A stretch of DNA of 64,000 nucleotides, taken from Aphrocallistes beatrix. Its lineage: Eukaryota > Porifera > Hexactinellida > Sceptrulophora > Aphrocallistidae. Positions 22,206 to 33,906 of the stretch are shown in pieces. A program made the translations under genes and the position numbers. Position 1 is the stretch's first letter; each line of letters begins with the position of its first letter. The stretch lies in assembly GCA_963281255.1 (NCBI GenBank), contig OY725492.1:1364001-1428000 (forward strand). The letters are read 5' to 3'. A model generated the notes under the pieces. The model ran no database searches, was not told the DNA's origin, and was given only the letters and a program-made list of their open reading frames with translations.

Positions 22206-23401
22206 TTATTGTTAATTTCATTGTATTACAGAGCGATCTACCATCTGATGGTACTAGTTGGACGGTATTTATTTTGATTTTTATGAGTCAACCCCTAAAG
22301 TTTAGCGTTACTAAATATTGAAAAATTATTGGAGGTTTTTGACGCATTCACCAATTAGTTTTTAACATATTTGATAATTTTTTAATGATATGGACCTTAA
22401 CATTGTTTTGGCACCTTTGGAGATTATATAACACAAAGATTTAGAAGAATGGCCAAATAAAATCCAAACAAAATAGCTCTATAAGGGAGTTCATTTATTA
22501 AATGCTCGGGAAATCGCCTGTTTGATATCAGATATTTAGCGATCACTGGATCAGAAATAAAATTCTGATCGTATAAAATAAAATTTGTTCGGATCCGACC
22601 ATTTGTTCGTGATATATCGCTTACTATAGGTAAAGTTCGGGCGTAATATTTCTCTATGGTCCCAAAAGAGGCCGATGTCATACCTTAAAAACTATTGAAG
22701 ATATTTAATCTATTATATTCTTGAATAAAAGGATATATGCGAAGATATATAGGTTCCTCAAACATTCTTTTGTCAAAAAATAAATATTTCTCGACTTAAC
22801 ATTGATTTAATTGTAATACAAATTCTATGGAGAACTTTGAATATATTAGAAAATGGCGAATCTAATCATTAAATATCTATCCAAATGTGGCTATTATGCT
22901 AAATAATGAATACAAATGTCGTTAATAATGTGTACAGAAAAATGGAGAACTTTTGAAAATTATTTTGAAAGTTCTGGCCTTGGACCTCTCAGATTCGGTC
23001 AAAAATCCCCATTTAGGGTCCAAAAAGAGATATCTCTCTATCTCTGTAAATTTAATCCCAAATTCTTAGTTCTCACTTCCTAATATACTTTTTATGAGTG
23101 CACATATATGATTCATTGATAATAATTGCACTACATCCTATGGAATGTAAGTTTTATATTTTTGTCATATGATAACGTAGCATTTTTCGAAAATCCTAAC
23201 TTGGAAACTAAAAGTCGTAGACTTTCGCTCTAACTTCTTAATATACTTTTTGGAAGCTCTTCATTCATTCTAAACTGATAGATTATACTTCGTAGTGCTA
23301 GGAATATGAATTATTATTCACAATTATCTCAAAATATTCGGGGTTAGGGGCCTCAAGGAAATTTGTGGATTTTCAGGGTACTCTTGCTATTATATGTAAA
23401 T
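22206..23401. other. Intron interior, no feature recognised
   Basis: AT-rich sequence with scattered stops in all frames; no exon, inverted repeat or known repeat recognised. Confidence 0.5.
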
Positions 23402-23879
23402 ACAAGCGCGCTTCGCTTGTTTGCGCCGGAGGCGCCCTGCGGGCGCCTGGGGTCACATTGATTAACTATTAGGGAGATAACATCTCTAAATACGTCTGTC
23501 CTACTATAATAATCGATATCGCACCAAAAATCACCAAATTTATCAATTTTTTAAATTTTGATGCGTAATGATGACGTCATATCATAGTGATGAGTAATCA
23601 TTTTGTGATGATAGTTGCATCATATGTGAGGTATGTTAGTATACAGATTTTATTAAAATTTCAGCCTTCTATCTCCTATAATGGCTGAGTTATACTCGAA
23701 TAACTGTATTGCTTTACTTTTAAAAATGTGACAATGACGTCATAATTCCATGATGAGTCGACATTTTCGTCTGAGCTCCGAACTTACTGGAGCCATAGCC
23801 AAAAGACTCCCAATTGCCAAAAATCAGCTTTCTGCCTGGCAGTTTCTTCAATCAGTTCGTTACATTTTAATAGCAAGGA
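23402..23879 (-). mobile_element. Helitron-like type B, minus strand
   Basis: From the inverted hairpin (acaagcgcgcttcgcttg) through the GC-rich 'gcgccctgcgggcgcc' to 'ttaatagcaagga'. CRE-like sites at 23572 and 23735. The (AT)n part is missing. Confidence 0.62.
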
Positions 23880-24470
23880 TTTGGTTCGAATATACCTAAA
23901 TCAGCAGTATAAATGTCAGTGAATGCTTTTGTTCATTTTTAATAACTCATTTTATATTCTTCTTAAACTACATTCTTCTTAACAATTAAACAATCTCTAT
24001 ATCTCGGGACTTTTTCAAAATTGACCGTCTTTATATGATTTTAAGTCAAAATTGGTTTGAGATAGAGGTTTGAAAATTTCATGAGTTGTTCCATATCATT
24101 AGGCGATGAACGTAGAACCACTTTATTTTCGATATCTTATAACTTGGTGATTTTATTCCTGATTTCCCAAAAAAACAGACAATTTTCGCCCTTTTTTGGC
24201 CCTTTTTTTTCAGACACCGATAAAATTTACAATTTTTGTCATATTAACTTTCTCTTGACTTTGAGACACTGTATCTCAAAAACTAGAAATGAGAATCAAA
24301 AACGGTTTGGAATGCGCAAGTATTTCTTGATGGAGATACCTGCCCACGCTTAACATCTCTTATAGTTCTACTTTCATCGTATGCTGTAAGCCAAATCATA
24401 TGGTTTTTCGAGGGCGGTATCTAAGTAATTACTTAGTTTAAGTTAAGTTTAAGTTTAAGTCGATCTGAGA
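23880..24470. other. Intron interior, no feature recognised
   Basis: A 90-codon frame at 24081-24353 has no domain or splice context. Nothing else seen. Confidence 0.45.
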
Positions 24471-25170
24471 ATAAGTCCACAGGCGACAATAGGGCGCCTC
24501 CAGTGGACACTAAGTGTTCCCCAGCCGCGCATCGCTAGCAAGCGAATCGCGCTTGTTATTAACACTTCAAAGCAATTAGTTATCTCATTAGATATCTTAA
24601 TTATATTATAGTGTACAACAATAAAAAATGTAATATTTATATTTTCACACCTTTGACGAATTTTGAAATAGCTAGAGAGTTGTTTCCAACAGTTGTCATA
24701 GGGTATTTGGGCTGTTGATTTCGAACATCGTATCTTCGAATCTGAATGATAAATATTTGTTTATTTTTGTTACAATAGGTATATAAAGCAAACAAACTCC
24801 AAAAATAGGTTAGAGCCCAACTTTCAGCTTTTAACATAATGTTTTAGTCTTATAGATTTCAAATATCATATTGTTGTACATATGTGATAATATTTTTTGT
24901 TTACTTTTGTTTACAATAAATACATGGAGCAAACAAATCTCAAAAATATGCTAAAAACTATTATGCAACCAAGCCCCCCAGCCCGCCCTTACCGGCGCTC
25001 GCTTTGCTTGCTCTTGTTCGCCCAAGTTTTATTTTATTTTCCAGAACTTGGCGCCTATGGAATTGTATAATAATCAAGCGTTTCTTTGATATACCCCAGA
25101 CGCACGCAGCGCGACTCTGCGGATACACAGTGTCTGCAAGCCGCACAGCGAAAGGACGCTAAGCGCACTT
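24471..25170 (+). mobile_element. Two Helitron-like remnants in tandem (FN8 leader)
   Basis: 24471-24558 is a 3' tail ending GCGCTTG. It is followed immediately by the inner and 3' part of a type A element (24559-25170, tail ...GCGCACTTG) with about three worn 140-bp units. The same type A tail sits at the same place before FN15. Confidence 0.6.
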
Positions 25171-25208
25171 GTAATGTGTTATATTCACCTATATACATCT
25201 ATTTCTAG

Positions 25209-25508
25209 TTCCTTCAACTCCTCCAGTTAACATCTCAGTATATTCCATAAACAGCACTGCGATACAGGCAGAATGGAATGTTCCTGAATTGATAGATAAA
25301 AATGGAGTTTTAACAAGTTACTTGGTTAAATATAATGGATCGGTGCTAGATACAGCTGAAAGATTTTTGAATCAAAGTATTAACACGACATCTGTAATTT
25401 TGACTGGACTTCTACCAAATGTTTATTACTGTGTAATGATTCAGGTTCAAAACGGTGCAGGATTCAGTGAATTTAGTTCTCCAATTTGTGCACTCACTCA
25501 CGAAGCAA
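25209..25508 (+). CDS. FN3 exon 8 (subtype f)
   Basis: FN3 domain with 'NISVYSINST', 'WNVPELIDKNG', 'SYLVKY', 'FLNQSINTTSV' and 'CVMIQVQNGAGF...SPICALTHEA'. IQVQN is shared only with FN15. Exon and acceptor follow directly on the 3' end of a Helitron-like element (ends 25170), as in FN15, so this insertion predates the block duplication. The Gln to Lys change in DKNG is private. Confidence 0.92.
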
Positions 25509-26160
25509 GTAAGATTTATGCAGATTGAAATTTCTTTGAAAATATTGCTTTCTATTTATATATTAGCACTCCTGGAATTTTTATTTATAATATAATCTTT
25601 TAAATAAACAATTACGGCTTTCTTCGCTTTTTTGCATACCAATTTATCTCTATAAATGTGGATAGGTAGATTTCAACATTTCGATGCCACTGCTATTACA
25701 ATTTTTCAGTTTAATATTGAAGGACCCTGATGATATGATAAGAGAGACTTGCTAATGTCTAATTAGCCACACTTGCTTCAATTCTTTAGCCAAACATTTT
25801 GGACCCATCTGGCACAAATTGTATTCAAGAGTAGATGGTCATGTCAAATGTTGACTATGGTTCCAATCGAGCATGATGCTTCAACGACGTATTTCTTTTT
25901 AGGCGAAATTTGCTCTTGGATAAAAATTACAAACTGGTATATCCGTGACATACTATACTGCTATGTATTAAGTATGTTACAAGTATATCCAGTGATTTAT
26001 TTTGCTGAAAAGTGGTTTGCGCGCCATTATACAGCAGATAAAAAGAGCCCGAATTATACCCATGTTTAAGATATTATTGTAATTGATACTTGATTATTAA
26101 TAGTACTATCTCAAAACCCAAGTTAGAGTGTAATATTCACCTACATGATTATATTTCTAG
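25509..26160. other. Intron FN8-FN9, empty-site paralog of 39839-40544
   Basis: 'aagtatgttacaagtatatcc' at about 25971-25991 is the uninterrupted form of the site holding a hAT-like MITE at 40187. No gene. Confidence 0.6.
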
Positions 26161-26460
26161 TTCCTTCAACTCCTCCAATTAACTTGACAGTTTATTCTTT
26201 AAACAGCACTGCGATACAGGCAGAATGGAATGCTCCTGAATTGTTAAATCAAAATGGAGTTTTAACAAGCTACCAAGTTAGATATAATGGCTCAGTATTG
26301 GATGCAGTTGAAAGATCTTTGAATCTAAGTATTAACACGATGTCTATAATCCTGACTGGACTTCTACCAAATACATATTATTGTGTAATAATTCGGGGTG
26401 AAAACGGAGCAGGATTGAGTGAATTTAGTCCTGCAAATTGTATACGCACTCACGAAGCAA
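26161..26460 (+). CDS. FN3 exon 9 (subtype g)
   Basis: FN3 domain with 'ELLNQNG', 'DAVERS', 'SINTMSIILTGLLPNTYYCVIIRGENGAGLSEFSPANCIRTHEA'. The counterpart by position and flank is FN16 ('ttattaatagtactatc' upstream). A glycine replaces the usual valine in RGEN. Both cysteines are retained. Confidence 0.92.
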
Positions 26461-26526
26461 GTAAGATTTAGAATAAATATATACTATCAATATTATTTAA
26501 AAATACTTCGAGCCATCACTAAACAA

Positions 26527-26992
26527 CAGGGTTGGCAGGTTTTGTCCACTTGGACAAAACCTAGTGGTTTTAACCAGGTTAAAACCGTCCTGTCCAAAAC
26601 CTCTTGGGTGGACAAAACTGGACAAAACCTCAAAATTTAATTCATATTCCTCATTAACGGTTTTGTCCAAGTTATATCCAAGTTTTGTCCAAGTTTTGTC
26701 CAGGTTTTGTCCAAGTTATATCCAAGTTTTGTCCAGGTTTTGTCCAAGTGTTGTTCGTGTCCTCCATGATAAATCGAATACAAAATATAGTTATGGTAAT
26801 AAACAGGCGTTAGCAAGAAAATTCATTCATTGTCCTCGCTCTCTTTCCATCCTAAACTGTTTCGTACCCACTGCAATTATTTACAGTTTCTATTAGGTTT
26901 TGTCCAGTTTTGTCCGGTTTTAACCGGTTAAAACCAGGTTTTGTCCACTGCCCTGTCCAAAACCTGTTTTGGACGGACAAAACCCAACCCTG
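26527..26992. mobile_element. hAT-like element with 8-bp target duplication
   Basis: Ends CAGGGTTGGCAGGTTTTGTCC and inverse ...GGACAAAACCCAACCCTG. Flanks CTAAACAA at 26519-26526 and 26993-27000. The interior is packed with 'tccaagttttg/ccaggttttg' repeats. No transposase. Confidence 0.75.
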
Positions 26993-27000
26993 CTAAACAA

Positions 27001-28640
27001 TGATTCATACCTGTACGCGTTTATAAGAAAGTAATGAAAATTTAATATTTTCGATTTGCCTATAATATTTCATATTTATTTCAGTAAATGAACGAGCGAA
27101 GGTACTTAAGTAACATACTAAAATCCCAAAAAATGCTTCCTACAAGTGCACTTCTGGGCTCTGCAATCAGATTTGCAGTTGCCCTGATGGTATCCAGGAG
27201 GGATTCATGAGCTGGTGGCAGAGCAGTTATTAATGGAAGCAACTTCCCATCAGTTAAATTCTAGTCCCAGGCTACAGGCCGCTTGAACCTGATAATATAC
27301 CCTGAGACAGGGGTAGTCCCAGGGAGGGGCATCCGGGACATTTGCACCGAATTTGATTTTTCAGGCCCAGAATTCATTCGACTACCTAAGTCAAAATCAT
27401 GTAAAGTAAAGCCCCGGATTTATTTTCTTTGGCTCCGGTTTGAAAGATTTCTGCCTTGAGACTGTGGCATTCGGCTGCTGATGTGGGGGTCAGGTTTTCC
27501 GGCTGTAGAAACGTTGATCCAGAAGAGACCTTTTGGCAAAAACGTTAGTACCTCAAAGAATCCAATCTATCAACTGGAACTCTTCAATACATCGCGATGT
27601 TGTCTCATTCGTTGATTTATTTGGGTATGTAATACTCGGATGCGACACAACGTTTTTTGAGGTACAAATGCTGTTGCCAGAAAGATTGGGATATTAATTT
27701 ATTATATTAAAATTTCGGCCTCTATCACCTAAAAAAGTTGAGTTATAGCCGAAAAAATGAAATTTCCAATTGTAAAAAAGATGAGAATGGCGTCATAATT
27801 CCATGATGAGTCGACATTTTGGTCTGAGGTTAGAATTTAGTGGATCCATAGCCAAAAGACTCCCACATACCAAAAATCAGCTTTCTGAGCCTGACATTTT
27901 CTTCAATCAATTCGTTACAGATATATATATTTATATCATATACTTAATACTATGGACTGTCGACTCTCCTACTCAGGTCTTTAAACTCGGGCCCATTGTG
28001 TATTATTGAGATCTCGTAATCCACTCAAGTTAGACATAGGAAATGTATTATTGTTAAATAGGGTCACATTTTAAAGACCTGAGTAGGAGAGAGTCGACAT
28101 CCATAGGATTAGGTAGTCTATGATATTTATACACTAAGCGGACAAAAGTTTCAACACTTGAATTCTTTCGCATACAAATAATGCTAAATCGGATTATTTC
28201 ATGAAGGGCAATACGTTCGAATTCAAAGAGATACTAAAAATCTGATTTCAGATTCGAAATCTACACATTCGAATTAGTCATAGTTGAACATAACTAATAA
28301 ATTATTAATTAGCGCATTGTAGCATCAAAATCTATCAAATTTTATAAAATGCAAGTTACAAGTATGTTGATTATAGTACGCACTCAATCAGTAAAATCCT
28401 TTGCACCTGAAATATAATGGGATTCTGATTGTAATAATGACAATAATGGCATTATATATGGTAGCTAAATATTGATGCGGGCGGTAAAGCTAAAATAAGC
28501 TTCCAACTAACAATGAACTAAGCATACATTTAGAATGCATAAATGAATTACATTCACCTACATACAGCTATGTACGTATTTCTATTTCATAATTTTAAAA
28601 TACCATTATTTCATATTTAATAAAATACCATTATTCAGAG
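27001..28640. other. Intron FN9-FN10, mixed repeats
   Basis: 27690-27935 is a minus-strand type B Helitron-like fragment ('gtcataattccatgatgagt'). 27952-28106 is a small inverted-repeat MITE (tgtcgactctcctactcagg and inverse). 28139-28293 is copy 2 of the 4885 repeat. 28460-28590 is an FN2-type leader with no exon after it. 27050-27680 unassigned. Confidence 0.5.
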
Positions 28641-28674
28641 AGAGTATTGTATTCAGCTACATGCATATTTCTAG

Positions 28675-28974
28675 TTCCTTCAACTCCTCCAGTTAACTTG
28701 ACAGTTTATTCTCTAAACAGTACTGCGATACAGGCAGAATGGAATGCTCCTGAGTTAATAGATCAAAATGGAGTTTTAACAAGTTACCAAGTTAGATATA
28801 ATGGATCAGAGTTGGATACAACTGAAAGATCTTTGAATCTAAGTACCAGCACATTGTCTACAATTCTTGCACAACTTCTACCAAATGTTTATTACTGTAT
28901 AAAAATTCGCGTTGAAAACGGAGCAGGATTCAGTGAATTTAGTTCTGCCAATTGTGTGCGCACTCACGAAGCAG
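28675..28974 (+). CDS. FN3 exon 10 (subtype a)
   Basis: FN3 domain with 'STSTLSTILAQLLPNVYYCIKIRVENGAGFSEFSSANCVRTHEA' and the donor CAG|GTATGG. The 5' flank is composite: an FN2-like leader (about 28460-28580) ends where an exon should begin, and an FN24-like leader (about 28620) then precedes this exon. One exon seems to have been lost between them. Confidence 0.92.
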
Positions 28975-29502
28975 GTATGGTTTATGCATATGGAATATAT
29001 TGAATATCAAAAGTTTAAAACATAACAAATTGAACTGAAGATATTGCTTTTTATTCATATATTAACACACATCCCTCTTTTGATTTATTGTAAGAAAATG
29101 ATTGAATGTGTCCTGGAAGTACAAGGTAGATCGAAAATTCACTAAGTTGGAATTGATCAAAATTGATTCCAAAATTATGACTTGCATAGCAGAATTTTGA
29201 GTGGCGATACGTTGCCCAGGGTCGAGTGAGTTTTTTCTTGCCATATCATGATGAGGTTGATATACCAATGGCTCAAGTTTCAAGGATTTCATTCTTTACT
29301 TCTACATAATTATATATATTTACAGAGTGCCTCAAAAGTTCTGCAACAAATGTTGCTGATGTATTTGACATAGACAAATAGATCTAACATCCGATACCTC
29401 TCTTTACTAACATATAAGGGAAATTATCTTAATTATTTTGCAATGCAATATCCTGTATTTCTCAATTTAATTTCTCAATTTAATGATGTATCATATACTC
29501 TA
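28975..29502. other. Intron start after FN10
   Basis: a-type downstream flank, worn. 'gagtgcctcaaaagttctgc' at 29329 looks like a single Tc1-type end. No gene. Confidence 0.4.
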
Positions 29503-30201
29503 CAGGGTGGCTTTTAAGTTCTGTCCCAAGCTTTATTAGGTATAAAATTTCTTAAACTCAAACAATCTTAGTTATTATGGTCTTTAGAGATTGCAATTCG
29601 AATATTCTCAATGATTTTATAAGATTTTTCGAGTCTAAGAACTTGAACTGTGTTTTGTATGGTGAGTTTTGTGAAAAAAATATGTGTCCTGGAGCGCAGG
29701 GAAAATCGAGAATCAGGGGCCACTGCCTTTCAAATTATCTTTCTAGAGTCTTCAAATTTCAGAACAAATTAGCTCTCACATTTTCCTCGAATAATCTAAA
29801 TTTGTAGAAATATAGACTGTTTAGATCAGTATGTATTGAGAACCTTTTGAAACAGATTTTTTGTGAAAAAAAGTGCCATTTTGGGTGATTTTGCATAATG
29901 TACCTAGTTTGAAGTCGTGAAATAATAACTTTATCTCGTTTCTGATAATGAATTCAATGGATTTGTGAAATATTTCAATGGTGAATGGAAGGTATCTGGT
30001 GCTAAATCGTCATGGAAAATCGATTATCGAGACGTTTTTTACAGAAGCAGTGGCCCTGATTCTCGATTTTCACTGCGTTCCAGGACACATATTTTTTTTC
30101 ACAAAACTCACCATACAAAACACAGTTCCAGTTCTTAGACTCGAAAGTTTAAAAAAATTTATACCTAATAAAGCTTGGGACAGAACTTAAAAGCCACCCT
30201 G
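29503..30201. mobile_element. Tc1/mariner-type MITE
   Basis: TA|CAGGGTGGCTTTTAAGTTCT and the near-exact inverse ...AACTTAAAAGCCACCCTG|TA. Arms reach roughly 200 bp ('ggccactgcc', 'ccaggacaca'). The small frames inside are mirror images and not genes. Confidence 0.75.
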
Positions 30202-30244
30202 TAATCGGACAAAAGTATTTGAAAACCTTACTATTTCCATCATA

Positions 30245-30756
30245 CAGTCGACTCTCGTTAACTCGTACGCCAAGGGACCGTGGAGATTTGTACTCCTTAT
30301 CCGGAGTACGTATTAACCGAAGTACGTACATAGCCACATTTGTCCCAAATCCTTAATACTATACATAGTGATAACTACGTGAGAGTATGAAATTGTACTT
30401 GTCAAATAGAGAACTCATTATCCATGTTGTATTAACGAGATTCGATTGTATTTTCATTGAGAAATATCTGTCTAGTATCTATCTACGTACATACTACGTA
30501 CCATATTCAAAGTGCTCGTAAGCACACACCTGTTCGTATTATCCGTGTTCGTATTAACCGATGTATTTAGTATTGAAAACGCACTGAAGGGGACCCACAA
30601 ATCGTACTTATTATCCGATATTTCGTCTTATCCGTGTTCGTGTTAACCGGAGTTCGTTTGTATATATTTTGCCATAGATTAGGTTGGGGAATCAAAACTT
30701 GTACTTCTTATCCGATTGTACTCCTTATCCGTGTTCGTATTAACGAGAGTCGACTG
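30245..30756. mobile_element. pogo/Tigger-type MITE
   Basis: TA|CAGTCGACTCTCGTTAACTC ... GTATTAACGAGAGTCGACTG|TA. Interior rich in 'cgtattaaccg' and 'cttatccg' repeats. Confidence 0.75.
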
Positions 30757-30952
30757 TAGTTAGTTGTAAAGTGGGTCTATTCATGAGTGAAATGTAACCA
30801 AACTGTTACAGATACTAAAAAAAGCTATTTTTAAAATATTCAAGTTGATATCAACATCTTTTGAAAAATATTAATGATTTTGCTATACAATTAATATTAA
30901 TATCTCAAAAAAATTATAGTGTTGTGTTTACCTCATACTACATCTCTTCTAG

Positions 30953-31252
30953 TTCCTTCAACTCCTCCAGTTAACTTAACAGCATATTCTTTAAACAGCA
31001 CTGCAATACAGGCAGAATGGAATGCTCCTGAATTGATAAATCAAAATGGAGTTTTAACAAGTTACCAAGTTAGATATAATGGATCAGTGTTGGATGCAAC
31101 TGAAAGAGTTCTGAATCTAAATATTAACACGACGTCTGTAATTCTGACTGGACTTCTACCGAATGTTTATTACTGTGTAATAATTCGAGTTGAAAACGGA
31201 GCAGGATTGAGTTATTTTAGTTATCCAAATTGTGCACGCACTCAGGAAGCAA
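30953..31252 (+). CDS. FN3 exon 11 (subtype b)
   Basis: FN3 domain with 'NLTAYSLNST', 'DATERVLNLNINTTSV', 'CVIIRVENGAGLSYFSYPNCARTQEA'. SYFSYP and TQEA are distinctive. The leader 'tatctcaaaaaaattatagtgttgtgtt' class matches FN3. The preceding intron carries two TA-flanked MITEs (29503-30201 and 30245-30756). Confidence 0.92.
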
Positions 31253-31490
31253 GTAAGATTTAGCCATTTTTATACAAGTAATATACACATGTCAGTTCAA
31301 AGTATTCATAAAACTTAGATAATAAATGTTTGGTTAAAAATTTAACATGTAGAGTTGCCATATGGTCGAGTAATCATCATTTAATTCTATTACTAAAATA
31401 ATATATGTAATAGGTAAGGGGGCTAAAAATTAATATTAAATTCCATACTTGAATTTAATTGTACTTTTATTAACCATACTCATAGCCTAC

Positions 31491-32441
31491 TGCATATAAG
31501 GCTTCACAGTAACTTGCGGGATTGGGACTAGGGATGCAGTAGAAGATGGTTGAACTAGTACTTGAGCTGCCTTAAATAATCAAACAAGCACAATAGAGCT
31601 TAGGGATGTATTACCAGCATATAGTATTAATATGGTGTCAAAGTATTCATATCCGTTGTTAAAATTTAGAATAGTTACCGTATGATTGCGCAATACGCTA
31701 TATTTGTGACTAATTTAGTGGTAACTGAGATGTGAATGGGTTATAATACGAAAAATTTAGAATTTTTTTGTGGAATGTTGCTACATTCCAGTGTTGCTAT
31801 GGAAACATGTTTTGATAAGTTGAGGTCTTATCTTAAAAACCGCAAGAGCTAGACATTCAAATTTAATTATATTTGTTAGCCAATATACTGCTTATTAAGA
31901 AATAATATAATTTATATGTCTAAATTCAATGGTTTACGAGATATTCGGCACAATAACAAATGTGACCAATTAGATAAATTCTAATAACTCGAAAGCCATT
32001 AAATTTAGACATATAAATTATATTATTTCATAATAAGAAGTAGATATTAGCCATCAATAGAAAATTTGAATGTCTAGCTCTTGCGGTTTTTAAGATATGA
32101 CCTCAACTTATCAAAACATGTTTCCATAGCAACACTGGAATGTAGCAACATTCCACAAAAAAATTATAACCCATATTATAACCCATTCACATCTCAGTTA
32201 CCACTAAATTAGTCACAAATATAGCGTATTGCGCAATCATACGGTAACTATTCTAAATTTTAACAACGGATATGAATACTTTGACACCATATTAATACTA
32301 TATGCTGGTAATACATCCCTAAGCTCTATTGTGCTTGTTTGATTATTTAAGGCAGCTCAAGTACTAGTTCAACCATCTTCTACTGCATCCCTAGTCCCAA
32401 TCCCGCAAGTTACTGTGGGGCTCTATATACAGTAGGCTATG
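31491..32441. mobile_element. Foldback element FB2 (7-bp target duplication)
   Basis: Ends CATAGCCTACTG and AGTAGGCTATG, flanked by CCATACT at 31484-31490 and 32442-32448. Arms of about 460 bp are almost identical. The uninterrupted site survives in the FN3-FN4 and FN4-FN5 introns ('aaccatactattatttagag'). Confidence 0.78.
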
Positions 32442-32505
32442 CCATACTATTATTTGAAGTGCATTAATGGACTATATTCACCTACATACATCTATGTATT
32501 TCTAG

Positions 32506-32805
32506 TTCCTTCAACCCCTCCGGTTAACATCACAGTATTTCCCTTAAACAGCACTGCAATACAGGCAGAATGGAATGCTCCTGAATTGATAAATCAAAAT
32601 GGAGTTTTAACAAGTTACCAAGTTAGATATAATGGATCAGTGTTGGATACAACTGAAAGAGTTCTGAATCTAAATATTAACACGATGTCTGTAATTCTGA
32701 ATGGACTTCTACCGAACGTTTATTACTGTGTAATGATTCGCGTTGGAAACGCAGCAGGATTCAGTGAATTTAGTTCTCCAAACTGTGCACTGACTCACGA
32801 AGCAA
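32506..32805 (+). CDS. FN3 exon 12 (subtype c)
   Basis: FN3 domain with 'NITVFPLNST', 'ELINQNG', 'NINTMSVILNGLLPN' and 'CVMIRVGNAAGFSEFSSPNCALTHEA'. It opens with the c-type leader, from which it is separated upstream by a 951-bp foldback insertion (31491-32441) that FN4 and FN5 lack. Confidence 0.92.
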
Positions 32806-32838
32806 GTAAGTTGTATATAATATCTTAACACTTATTAT

Positions 32839-33442
32839 ACAGTGCCGGTCCAAAAGAATTGCTCAAAATCAATGTATACAGTATAGTAAATGTCAAATAG
32901 TTTGACTCACGAGATAGTTTCATTCTTTCGAAATCTTATATATCTTTGTTTATTTTACTAAGTAACACCGTAATACAGATATTTCATTCATTATATTTGA
33001 ATAATCAGCCCTTTTCACTTTTCTACTCTTTATTACAATTTATCAGTATTTATCGAATTTTCAATGCCTTTCGAAACCCCGAATTTCCTTTGAAAATCTG
33101 ACAAACCTGATATTGTAAGCACATACTCAGAGTGAGGTAGCTAAAATGGTTGGGTGTAGCCAAAAAAGCGTAGGTGATATCCTAAGGAAACATGGACTGA
33201 CTTGCTCGGTAAGAGATCTCACTATTCCGGGTAGGCCTCGAGTCAAAACCAAAAAGACAGAAAAAGCAAAAAGGATCGATTTAAGACTGCTACTCAGATA
33301 AGAACTGAAGTATCATCACAGAATGTTCGCTAAAAATTTCCACTTCAACAGTCCAGAGAAAGTTACGAAGGGCGAGCTATCATTGTGAAAATCAATCGAA
33401 TTTTGGGTAAACATTTTAAACAATTCTTTTTGACCGGCAGTG
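32839..33442 (+). mobile_element. Internally deleted Tc1-type element
   Basis: TA|CAGTGCCGGTCCAAAAGAAT and inverse ...TTCTTTTTGACCGGCAGTG|TA. Contains only the front of a transposase gene. Lies between FN12 and FN13. Confidence 0.72.
33131..33302 (+). pseudogene. Tc1-like transposase N-terminal fragment
   Basis: 'SEVAKMVGCSQKSVGDILRK' is a helix-turn-helix, followed by the GRPR-like 'IPGRPRVKTKK' linker typical of Tc1 transposases. A stop follows soon after and no DDE region remains. Confidence 0.6.
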
Positions 33443-33606
33443 TAATTCTCGACTAGTTGTAGAACTACTTGAGTGAGGCAATTTTTTGATTATCTTTGCT
33501 TTCATTATACCTATGATTCTTGAAATATTCTATGCTAACTATTAATATACTCCCTATCTCAAAAACCAATTTAGAGTCTTCTTCTAGTTCTTCCTTCTAT
33601 TTCTAG

Positions 33607-33906
33607 TTCCTTCAACTCCTCCAGTTAACATCACAGTTTATTCTCTAAACAGCACTGCGATACAGGCAGAATGGAATGCTCCTGAGTTAATAGATCAAAA
33701 TGGAGTTTTAATAAGTTATCAAGTTAGATATAATGGATCAGAGTTGGATGCAGTTGAAAGATCTTTGAATCTAAGTATTAACACGACGTCTGTAATTCTG
33801 ACTGGACTTCAACAGAACGTTTTTTACTGTGTAATGGTTCGCGTTGGAAACGCAGTAGGATTCAGTGAATTTAGTTCTCCAAATTGTACACTCACTCACG
33901 AATCAA
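33607..33906 (+). CDS. FN3 exon 13 (subtype d)
   Basis: FN3 domain open from acceptor to donor, with 'GVLISYQV', 'GSELDAVERS', 'TGLQQNVFYCVMVRVGNAVGF' and 'THES'. QQN replaces the LPN of the tyrosine corner, and FYC replaces YYC. Same leader and cryptic 'cttctag' as FN6. Confidence 0.91.

Noticed and set aside
24081-24353. 90-codon plus-strand frame in the FN7-FN8 intron
   Set aside because: No recognisable motif, no correct splice phase and no paralog in the FN14-FN15 intron.
26564-26896. 110-codon frame rich in 'VLSRFCPS' repeats
   Set aside because: Product of the 'tccaagttttg' repeats inside the hAT-like element 26527-26992.
29577-30337. Three frames of 62-76 codons on both strands
   Set aside because: Lie within inverted arms of MITEs and mirror each other.
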